From the NCBI GenBank assembly GCA_013396755.1, contig VWZF01013053.1, positions 3,389,328 to 3,453,327 of the forward strand: 64,000 bases of DNA. The letters are read 5' to 3'. Source of the DNA: Sclerurus mexicanus. Taxonomy: Eukaryota > Chordata > Aves > Passeriformes > Furnariidae. Numbering within the stretch: the first letter of the stretch is position 1; the number at the start of each line of letters is the position of its first letter. The notes under the pieces are model-generated. The model was not told where the DNA came from, did not search any database, and saw only the letters and a program-made list of their open reading frames with translations. This document shows positions 13,501-25,500 of the stretch, piece after piece. Position numbers and translations under genes: made by a program.

Positions 13501-16500
13501 AAGTGTTACGAAAGGTCTGGGCCACGTCTAATTTTATAACTGTGTGATCAGACTTCAGTCTTTATTAGAACAGTACTTAAAATAGAATTCTTTTTGTCAC
13601 ATCTTCTGCTATATTGCTGTTCACTGCCTGCATGGAGCCATTTTTCTTTTTTAATTAGCAATTAGGGAGAAAACATATAAGCCTGAACATTAAAATAATA
13701 GAATTTTGTCGATGTCACTTAGCAATTTAGACTCTGAAGCGATATAAAGAAATTATTTTTAAAGTCAGATTATCTTTTAATTAATCTCCATATACTAGAG
13801 ACAAAAAATAGCTGCAGTTACACAAATAAAAGTTTATTTTGTGCAAATTGCTAAGCCTGCACAGGGATCAATACAGTTAATAACTTAAACCCCTGGAAGA
13901 ATAGTGCCAAGCGGCTGAAAAAAGCATGAGATGCCACATTATAATTCAAGTTATTTCTCATTTTTAAAAAAATTGTTTATTTATAAATTTATTATTACAG
14001 TGTAACCTTACCTTCTCAGAGCAACTTAAAAAGAAGGAGAGGTCAGAGATAACGCAAGGAGAGGAGAAAGAGGAAAAAAAGGTGGGATAAAACAGTATTT
14101 GAGCACGAACTACCACAATTCATTCCATAAAGCCACTACTGGAGATCTCTGTGCTCCCCCAGCTTGGTCGTTTGGGTTGCTGGTTTGCACTTTTTTCACC
14201 CCTGTTCCATGGCCTCAGCATTTCCCAAAACCCAGCCATGGGATCTCCCCCCCCAGAGCTGTACTCACCGGTAGGAGGTTTCGGGAAGCAGATCCCCGAG
14301 GACGTAACTCGTCACGTTTCCCACGGGAACGCTGCTGTCCCCCAGGTCGATGTTGTACGAGGTGATCTCGGCCCCGTTATTGCACGGCTCCTCCCAGCTC
14401 AGGACAAGGCACGCAGAGGGGGAGAGCTGAGAGCTGGCCACCCGCTCGTCCTCCAGCACGGAGAGGACGGAGACGGGGTCAGGCACCGACGCGGGGATTC
14501 TGCAGGTCACCAGCTCGCTGTAGGGCCCGGCTCCAGCCTGGTTAACGGCCTGTGTGCCGAAACAGGACACGTTCACAGGAGGAACACGTGCATCAGGTTC
14601 ATAGTGGTGAACTGTGCAGCCTGGAAGAGCTGCATGAATTCTTCAGAGGATACGCACTGCTGGCTTCTTCCCTACAGCATGACTCATACCTCTGCCCGTA
14701 CTAGGGAATTAATATCTTCCCTTGTCACTCAGGAGCGTCTCAGAAAAACTGCAGAATATCTCGCTTTTCTGTAAACTTAACTGTAACCTTTTTATCAGTG
14801 GGAAACTTCAGTGAGTCAAGGGAAAATGTCATAGTCAAGGTGTCAGTGATAGGTGACATCAGGTCGCTCAGCAAACTGGCTACCCAAAACTGTGGAGCCA
14901 CCTTGTACGAAATTGTCAAACAACTGCTTGATTTCTCACCTATGCTTAATTGCAGTGAATAAGTTATTTCTGCTGTGCATAATACAAACACAAAGCCGTG
15001 CTCTGTTTTTCCAGGAGGCGTTTTGTTCAATTGAAGGAAGAGATAATAAAGTTAGATTTGTCAGCCTTCAAAAAGCTCTTCAAAACAAATCCTGCTCCGG
15101 GGAAATCTTCTATTTAGTGAAGCGCTCCTGGAGCTGTTAAAAGTGAGCCTTGTTTTGTGCTCTGCCAATGGTATGATTTGTCTTGCCTCTAAACCAGTGT
15201 TTGGCAATCTGTATCTTGCTCCAAGCAATTTATTGTCAGTGGTGCTTTTTAACTGCTTTATTGGACAATCTCATCAACATAACTGATGGGAATCTCATGT
15301 TCTGTGCTGCCTAGATGCTTTCCCCTGCCACCCCCAAATGACACAATACTTCCCTTTGCAGAAGCCACAATTGTTTTCAGGAATATTCATTACAGGAAAA
15401 AAGTTGAGCAACAGTGAAGACAATTGTCTGCCCTGCAGTCAGATATGCCTGACTCCTCAATTCTCTCTTTTATTGAGTTACTGTAGATTGAGGTAGCAAT
15501 ACTGTGTGTTTATTAGCAGGCAGAGTAAATGTGGTTTGGGGCATTTTATTTTTAAAAAAGTAGAAGAATGATCTTTCTGCTTCAATAAAATGCCTTAGTG
15601 CTGTTGTGCATATCATTTCACTTCACTTCTTCCTATGGATTAAATTATACTGGCTGTGTTAAAAACTCAGTAGATTTGTGAAACATTTTTGTGGCAGGTA
15701 GTTTAAAGTGAATGCCCACCCGAAATCAAAGATGCCACAGAGCTGCCTGTTTCCATGTTTAACATAAAAGTTTCCTTGGGCTCCCCAGAGCAGTGGGCTC
15801 ACAGTCTCCTCCCTGCCCAGAGGATGCTGAATGCTCTCCCTCTTACAGAAACAAGAGGCACTTTCTGGCTCACACCTCCCAGTCACTCACACATGCTCCC
15901 CTCACTTCGCCTTCCCCTACAGTGCTACTTTCAAAAAAAAAAAAATAAATTCAACGTTCTGTTAAGAAAAAAAACGTAAGAAGGAAACACTCTTGGACAC
16001 ATGTCGCCCCTGATCAAAGGAATTACCCTGGGTGGTCCACATGTTGCCAGCTGGGTGGGTATGTGAACTTTGGGTTGGATTAGTGGTGGTATTTTGCCTT
16101 CACATAAAAATAAATCCTGTGGAAGAGTATCTTGAGCAAAAATATTTTTACTTCGCTCCCATGTACTTTACCATCCACTTATTTTTCAGTAGATATAAAG
16201 GAAAAGGCCTGTATTTTCACTTCCATATAGATTCATAAAATGTATTTTAACTGTTACTTTTTACTGAAACTAATAGGAGAGAAGAAGATCAAAGAAAAAG
16301 AAATCATACAGAAACTCTGCATGAGATCCAATCTTAGAAATCTAAGCGACAAAATGGCAATGATGAAAACTCACTTTCTGGCAGGTACCACCTCCCATAC
16401 ACAGGACTCTACTCAGCTGCTTCGCTTTACTTGATAAATGAAACAGACGTTGGAGTTTATCATTTAAGCTAGGGGAATCTCCAATATCCCCCCGGGGAGG

Positions 16501-19500
16501 GAGATGTTATTTACCCCTCATTACCACGAAAAGAAAAAAAAGATTTTTATTTGAATTTGAATTTCCTGAAGCCGTGCACGCCCCACCTCACCCCTGCCGT
16601 ACCTGCAGCCTGCAGCAGTAACGCGCTGCTGCCGACAAGTCACCGATTTCAAAGCGCGTATCTGTGCCGCTGTACGCGAGCTGGAGACACTCCTCATCTT
16701 CTCCCCACTCTAGTCTGTACTCAGAGATGTCAGCACCGGAACATTCAGGACTCTGCAACACAAATATTTATGTGGTTCAGTTCAGAAACGAGCACTTCAG
16801 ATCCCCGTGTTTCACCGGGGAAGGAATAAAACACGGGGAAAAAAAACCCCAACAACCACTCTTATTTTAAATTAACACACCGTTACCGCAGCAAATGGAA
16901 ACGTACTGAATTGATGTTCCCTAATAAGTTACTGAAACAGGACAATTGTGCACGAAAATTACCTGATTGAAATTCAGAGAAATGAGAGAGCGTACGGAGC
17001 TACTTTGCTTTTCATCAGGACACTCAGGAATAAATTGTCTCTCCACTGGCTTGGCAGAAGCTCAACAGTGGAGAACCCAAAAAAGCATCAATCTAGTGCA
17101 GTCTAGTGGAGTGATCAAAACACAGCTCTGGAAGAGCTGTGGCCTTTGAGCATGAAGCAGTCACTGAGAAAAGAACGACCTCAACAAGGGAGGAGCTGAG
17201 GTTTTCAGTGGAAGTCACCCGTCAGTCCCAGCACGGGACACCGGAGTGTGGATCCCGGCACATTAACATCCACAAGATTCCCTAAAGCATCACAGAATTG
17301 TTGAATAGTTTGGGTTGGAAGGGACCTTAAAACTCACGCAGTTCCAACCCCCTGCCATGGGCAGGGACACCTTCCACCAGCCCAGGTTGCTCCAAGCCCC
17401 GTCCAACCTGGCCTTGGACACTTCGAGGGCTGGGGCAGCCACAGCCTCTCTGGGCACCCTGTGCCAGGGTCTCACCACTCTCACAGTAAAGAACTTCTCC
17501 CTAATAATCTAAACCTGTCCTCTTCCATATATTCCCAGCAGTCCCTTTATCTAGGGGAACACAAAAGAAATACTCGAACGTGCTGGAGATGAGTTAGAAG
17601 AGACGTAACAGCACAGCACCCAAAACAAACTATTTTGTGTTTTTAGCAAACCTTCCTAGAGCTGTCCTGTGTAGCCTGAAGCAGCTCAGGGAACACCACT
17701 GCTGTGTGTGCAGAAGCGTGGGCCACGACATGACAAAGACACTGTGATTATGGCACGCAAGGTGCAACTTCCAGTAAAAGGACCCAGAGCATCCCTGCAC
17801 ACACACATGGGCTTCTCTGGCTCTGCCTTGGAGCTTCCAGCTATTTCAGTGAGAGCATTCAGAACTGCTAAGCCAGATTTTTTAAAACAACGTGTGAAAA
17901 AGGCACCACAGTGTGCTCTGCAGCCAGAGTACTCCACAGTGCTTCACTGTTTCTCCTTCGTATTCATATCAGCCAAAAAATGACACTCTTTAAGAAAACA
18001 TAACCACTGCAAACCACATTACTCCTACCATGGCTTCATTTTTAGCTAGAGTAAACATGTGTCTCCTGCAAATAAAAACAGAGCCTACCAGAGACACTGC
18101 TGCATCCCCTCATGGCTGGGGAGAGCAAATCCCTGGCCACTAGAAGGTAGCATTTAAAAATTCAGTGTGATTTCTAGCTTAGTCACAAAAAAAATATTAA
18201 TTCCCCCAAACATCACCAAATATGCCTGTTTCTCAGAAAATTAAACGCAGATTACATTAGTAACTAGACATGTTGTCAGCACAATAGATTAGTTTGAGCA
18301 TCTCGTGAATGCCAGTACCTTATTTCTCAACAGGGTATCGTTTTAGGGAGGAACCCAACAGAAACAGGGCTGGAACGGCTGCTGAATTTTCAGTGAAAGA
18401 CTGCTGCAGAACTACAGCCCTGCTGCTCCATATTACAAAGTTATTTACGGTAACACCCTTCCCTCTCTGTCTTAATTAAACAATTTTTTTTAATAACATA
18501 AATCAACCCCTGAACATTTCAGCAAACGCTTATTTTAGGACCCTGAAGAATGGAGGAGGAATGCACACAAACTAAAATAAAAGTAAATATTTAGGGAAGA
18601 GACAAACAATTTTTGAGGGAAAAAACCCTACGTGGTGAGCATTTACACAGAGTTAATTTCATATCAGAGACTCCGGTTTCGGCCAAACTCAAATATTTGT
18701 CTTCATAATTCCACCTCAGGACACACTGACATGCTGGAAGCCTGCAGAGAACACTTTTACCCAGGCAGTGCTCTACCATCTGATGCCAGTGCAGGAGGTC
18801 TTGTGTCTGAATCCTGCTCCGGATCACTCGTGACCAGCTTTATGCAGTTCTTCAAATAAAAGTACAGAAGATGGTTTTATACAGCAGAGGTTGTGTAAAA
18901 GCCTCTGGTTTCCTTGCACAAAAAGACAGTTCCAGACCAGTGAACAGCTCTCAGGAAAGCTTTCGAGTTTTCTGGTGACCACACTGGTGTGGATAAGCAA
19001 GATGGGATGAACCGACCGGAGCTCCTGACTCACCTCCCAGCTCACGAGGACACGTGTGTCAGACAGGAAGGACAGGGAAGGTGCTCTGCACTGGCCCGGT
19101 GGTCCTGCTGCCGTGGTGACCTCCGTGGCCTCCGAATACGGCCCGTACTGCAGGGAAACAAGGTGTTTGTACGTTAATACACAAGCACACACTCAATTGC
19201 ATATCCCTCAAAGGCTTTCCGAGAACAGCGCGCAGCCTTTTCCAGCTAAACTCTCTCAAAGCCACACTGGCGTTCCAGCGCCTGGCACCAAACGCCAGAG
19301 CTCAGGATGAGACCACAGAAACGACTGCAAGTTAAGGAGTGAGGTAAGCTCAGGAAGAAGCAGACAGCACGTACATCCTCCTGCGTGGCAGCAAGTGCCC
19401 CTGAAAGCCTAAAACACCTCCAATTTACCCCAAAGTGACGATGTGCACTCAGGAGCTGAGGACCAGTTTGTGTCCCTGCTGCCTTACCTTACTGCAGTGT

Positions 19501-22500
19501 GTTCACATGTCAGTGCCAAAGCCCGGCATAACTGGCTTCTCACGGATATAAGGAGGAGCAGAGCAACAATGCATCACATACTGGAGTCCAAATCCAGCTT
19601 CTTTAGCACAAAACGCCTGCCACAAGTTAATTCCAAAGGGACAGGATGTGCCGGAGCCCCAGGCTGGTACAAGGTGCAGGGACACGCTGCAGACACCCCG
19701 CGGCCGGCTCCGCTCCACAGGCAGCTCAGCCAACTGCTCAGCCCTTGCTAGGAGCGTAATTTAAATGCACATCAGCGAAAGAAAAGCCAATTTTCCAAAG
19801 CCTGGAGAACCAGCCAGCGGTGCCAGGAGAGGAGATAACAGCGAAACAGCCTTTCGGAGGCCTCCTGAGTGGAAGAGTGAAGTTTGCTCAGAACATCCCT
19901 GAGCTAATTAGAAATCGTTCTCCAGAACGAAGGAACTTCTCTGGAAGCAATTAGAGGGAAAACACTGATTTACTTATTTTGTAGTGCAGGATTACTGAGT
20001 ATGAAGAAAATGAGCCACTACACTGGCCGGACAACACTGAAAGTTTGAACCCCAGAAAGCCCTTCAACAGACAAGTCGGTATCTGTGCTATCAGGAAAGG
20101 CCAACACTGATGGCTTTGTTTGACTTATGAAGGATGCACATGCCAAAAAACCATTTTTATTGACTTCTGCTGTTTTCTTCACCAAATGGGAGGAAGAATC
20201 TGGGAGAGAACACATTCCCCCATTATGCATCTGGCAGAAAAACCCAACCAAACCAGAATGAGCCCTCTCATTTAACAAAAGGTGGGACTAGAAATGCTTT
20301 GCAACCCTTTCAACTTTCCTGCCAAAAAAAAAAAGGCATCATATATTCAAATCTACCAGGTAGGCAATGGCTTTCATTCCAGCAAGCAAAACTAATCTTT
20401 CCAAGGGTATTTAATTCATTTTTCACATAAACAAAACAGTGAGTATTTTTAAGACAAAGCAATTTAAGTCTTGCAGATTTTTCTAATACCTGAGTTAAGT
20501 TTTAACAGTAAGGGAACAACTTTAAACCTTTGTGTTATGTTTATCATCAAGATTTCCTGGGAAGAAAGACATCAATGAATGTAGTTTTGCTGGGACTGCC
20601 TTTATATAACACCTTTGGAATGATGTCTCACAAAGGCAAAACTGAACCAACCCAAACCTCACTGAAAAAAACCCAAAACTCTTTTAACAGATCTCCAAGG
20701 ACATCAGACAGAATTTCTGATGTATTTGAGAAGGCTCTTCTTCCAAGGAAATGACATAAAAAAATCCCACCAGATCTATGAAGCACATATTTTTTTTCAA
20801 ATGAAAACAAAAAAAAATCATCAGGATCGTGAGTTTCCCTCAAAACATATCAACACTGGAGTGAAACCGCAGTACTTCTCTTTACACAGTTTAAAATAAA
20901 AATCAGGAAATGCAGTGGAAAAGTAATAAAGAGATTCTTCCTTGTAAGTAGATTGACTTTTAGCAGAGATTTTGCACAATTTGGTGTAGCTGATTTTTGC
21001 CAGTCAAATCATATCAGTACCTGAAATCGCCTTTTAAAAGGAGATTAAAACTCCAGCTCTTCATCCAAAGCTCCTTTAAAGCATTTCTCACATTCTTTTC
21101 TCTTGCCCATCTCCCTTTCACCTTTGTGACCCCCAGCACTAACACGGCCCCCGTGCAGAATCTCCCAGCCCAGGCTCAGAAGCACCTGCAGGGAGAGGCA
21201 GCCAGCACGTACCCCCCCATCGTTCAGAGCCCTCACTCTGAAGCCATACGTAGCCCCGGGAAGGAGGTTGCTGACAGTGCACTCCAGGTCAGGCCCATGA
21301 TACACTTCAGAAACAACTTCTTCAGGGGCTGTCATCTCCACGCTGTACTCGGAGACAGGACAGCCACCTTCTGACGGAGGGACATCTACAAGAAATCATA
21401 CAGTTTGTTAATAACATCCAGTAATGCGCCAGGAAAGTTAAGTTTCTGTTGTGGGCACCTTTTTGCCCCCCATGAAAACAAAGTTATGCCACAAGGCAGA
21501 AGCTGCCTGTGGTTCTGAAAAGCAGTGGCCACCAAAAGGGGTACAGGCTTCCAGGAAACAATGTGGTAACTTGGACGCACAGGTGAATTTTATGTTGATG
21601 TCAAAACGTATTTGACAGTTCGAAATTCTACTAGAATTTAGCTTAACAAATGATGCCACAAAGACACTTGGATGCTGTGAGATTACCACTGCAAAGAAAA
21701 AAAATTTGTTGGATACTGGCAAGTGCCCTCTATTCTAAAAAATGTGCATTTTTGACAGTTTAGGGTCATGTCTGTGGTCCAAGGCCTTTGCAAAATTACA
21801 ACTGTCCAACGGATTGTGTGTGCTATAAAGTGGATCAGGGTTTAAATGCCACCCAAAATCCTCAATATGTTTTAACTCAAAGTTTTGAGAAAAATCATAT
21901 ATTAGAAGCAGGAAAACATTTCTGCTAAGCCAACACTGCAAAGGAATAAGAAAAGATTCTGAACCACATAGTGTTTTTGCGCAAACAGATGAATAGAAAG
22001 ATAGGTATTGTCATGCAGCTGATACTTTATAGTCCTGACAGAGACAGGACCTCACTACAACAAAACCGGAGCACGCTGTAAGGCCTAAAAGAAAGCCAGA
22101 GGACAGGTAAGTTCAGAAAACAACCAGGGAGCCACCACGGTTGATGAGAAGTTGCCCTTCTGACTTGCAGTGACTTCCCTGGGCTTTGCTTTGTGCTTTC
22201 CACACGCACCAGAAGAAAGAAAGGCTAAGGCGAGGTCAGCAGCCAAGCACCAAGAAGAAAGCTGTTCCACAGGGAGACGCTCCGCTGTCTTACCCCACTG
22301 CAGCTGCACTTCTTTGTGCCTCGGCTTGCCCAGGACCCTCGGTGCCCGGCAGTGCCCCGGGGCCACGCTCAGAGTACGCACAGGTAAACTTTCAGAGCAC
22401 TGCAAGAGAGCAGAGCTGCGTTAGCTCTCCAGTACGGCCACCACCCACGAAGAGTGGCACAAGAAATGGTTTGCAACATCCACCACTTAAGAGAAAGTTA

Positions 22501-25500
22501 TACAAACAATAAAGGAGAGGAGATGCTACCAAGCCTGTTACTTACAAATCCAATTAACAGAGTTCCTTCGTTAGCGTTCTCAAAACTGTAGCACACATGG
22601 GGTTCTCTATTAACTCTCCTTGTTTTTAAAATAATGTCAAGGTCTACAGTACTCAATCTTAAATTAGAGAAAAAAATCAGAGCAGAAGGAATAAGAGTAC
22701 AGGTACCGAAAAGAATTTAAATCAAAGAAGGGAATGACAGGAATCAGTGGCTGGAAAATGGAAACAAAAAATTTAAAACAATTCAGCTGTGTGAAAGGTA
22801 ATTGTTACAGCAAACTATTCCTTTCTCCATCTCCATCCACCAGTTTCGGTCAGTACAGGGTCACGCACATGAGAGTCTGTGGCCTTTCTCAAGCAAGTGC
22901 CTACATCAGATAAAAATTATGGTCTCTTCTAGTATAAATATAAACACCTACAGATTGGTTCTGAGGAAAGAGACCCTCATTAAACTGCAATTTGCTGTAA
23001 ATAAAATTGGGTGCACACGGAAGTCTTCTAACATTCAGCAACTTGCGACATCAGATTCACTGCCATCAGCGCAGCTTTACTGTGCTACAGGAAAAACATT
23101 CCCCTTCCTCTTAAAGCAGAAGCGTTTTACCAAAAATAGCAGATAAAGACCTAAAAAATACAAACCCAATGGTGCTTATGTTAGAGAATACCCACCTGGC
23201 TGTGTCCTCCAGTGCTGATACAGCATGCCCGCAGTTTATACAAAGTGCCTGGTTTCAAGTGAGTACAGGTATATTCTGTAGCCGAGCCACTATATGCCAC
23301 TTCCCACTGGTTTGCTAAAAATAAGATATATCCAAGTTTAGAGAAGTGTAATGCAATAAGTTCAGGAGTGTCTAGGAAGAAGGAAAATCCTTACTGTGGT
23401 TTTCCACAAATGATTTGTTTCAGGAAAGTCACTACTGTTACTATCACTAAGAATACTGTTTCCACTTAAAGATATAACATAAAGACACGTATACAAATAC
23501 TCACAAATATAAATATTATATAATGTACAAACCACAAATCGATATACAAATATTTCTAGGTTCAGCCATATAACTTAAACTTCCACTAGTATTAAGAGAA
23601 AAAAGAACAAAACTGAAAAAGAACACACTATAAAACCTCTCCAAATCTAAATCAAGCTCTTCCAGGAACCTTGAAAGTTTTAAGGCTGCAAATACATAAC
23701 TCAGCTTCAATCACATGTACAACAACATTAGGGCATCAACGATAATAACAATAATAGCCCAAAGGGTCAGGAGTTCTTTATAGCAGCCAGAGTGGATTGA
23801 AATGGAGACAACTTGTTTCAAAGTTTACCTTCTGGACTTCCTTGAGAAATCTCTAGTAGATATTTCAGGATTTCTGAACCACCATTATCCTGTGGGGGAT
23901 CTGAAGAAAAAACAAGGCAAGTTGTTATTAAATCAAGATTAGGATACTGAAAAGATTACAGAACCTGTTCCTGATTCTGCTCCTTCTCCTCCACAAACTC
24001 CACGCTAACTACACAAAGTAATGCGTAGCAGAAGTGGGTAAGAGATGTTATTTTTCAGCATGAATCAGCTGGATAACAACATAAACAGAATGTATGGAAA
24101 AAGCACTGAAAGAGAAGCTGCCTGGGGGCTTGCCCCGTTATTAAAGGAAGCAGCTGGAACAATGCTTCGATGGGACATGAAATGGAAAATGAGAAGCCTG
24201 AAGATGAGTCAGTGAACAAAAACAAACAACATTTTTGATTCTGCAAACACGAGAGCCTCTACGTACCTTTTACAATATTACAAAAATTAAGCTGCCAAGC
24301 TCTCCAAACACATTCAACTTTGGACCGAGAAGCGGCGTGAAAAAATTTAAGTTCCAATACGCATTTACAAAATTTCGTTTGAACTTATCATGACCCCAAA
24401 ACACTTTACTCTGAGAAACTGAAGTGCCTTACCCCATTTCACACTGAAGCCGTGGGATGTTATTGGCCCCTTAATAACAGGTCTGGTTGGAGGTCCTGGC
24501 CTATCTGGGCTTGTTGTGCACACCAACACTTCACTGGGAGAGCTCTTCCCTTCCACATTAGAAGCAAACAGCTGAAATAAAACCACAGCGAGTTCACCCT
24601 TGTTTACTGCACCTGCTTTCCTGACAGTTCTGCCCGAGACTTCTTTTAGAAACTGCACAAATGTCATTAAATGAAAAATATGTCACATCCCATAGTATGT
24701 GGAATTCTAATAACAGAAATTAGATTGTAGTTTGTAAAGAAACAACACGGCATCGATTTTTCCCCTCTCCACCAGCAATAGATTGTGACGTGTTTAAGAT
24801 AAATGCAGTGCAGGTTTTCCCTTTTAAAAACATTCACTTTTTTAAGTAACTGTGGCAACTTGCAGTTATTTGCTGTTAAAATAGAAGTCAGATCAAACTT
24901 GTGCCTGTAGCAAATGACATCAGGCTACAAATTTGTTCTAATATCAACACAGTTTTTGTAAAATCCATGTTTAATTTGGAATCAGAGCTGCAGAGAAGCA
25001 CCAGGAATCCTCTTCCCTCAGCCAGCCATGGCAGCTTTTACAACACCAAACTAAAGGGCATCATCTGTGAGCACCACTGCAACAAATTCCCAACTGTTTG
25101 GGCAGTTCTTTATTCAGCTTCACAAGGTCTTCTATCCCACGTGGCTGGATCAAAGCTCTTCCCCTGTGAGGGTGGTGAGACACTGGCACAGGTTTCCCAG
25201 GGAAGCTGCAGCTGCCCCATCCCTGGAAGTGTTCAAGGCCAGGCTGGATGGAGCTCTGAGCAATGTGGGGGAGTGGAAGGTGTCCCTGCCCACTGTAGGG
25301 GGTTGGAACAAGGCGATCTTTAAGCTCCCTTCCAACTCAAGCCATTCTATGACTTAAGTAAGTCTTTGGGTAAAGTTTTCTTTCTGCTGCTCCTGACTAC
25401 AGTAAGACACACAGAAACCAAATGGCTTGAATCAACACAAGCCTGTGGCATCCTTCTCTCCCTGCACTGTTTACAAATGACATGAAGCTGCTTCCAGATG

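Noticed and set aside
14151..14774. 207-codon open frame on the plus strand, the longest in the window
   Set aside because: It is the antisense of exon 16 (14269-14549). CpG-rich coding sequence with few stops on the opposite strand explains its length.
17290..17512. Open frames on both strands around 17.3-17.5 kb
   Set aside because: They lie within the CR1 fragment on the minus strand.
24901..25357. Overlapping plus-strand frames around 25 kb
   Set aside because: They run through a CR1 3' fragment and are repeat-derived.
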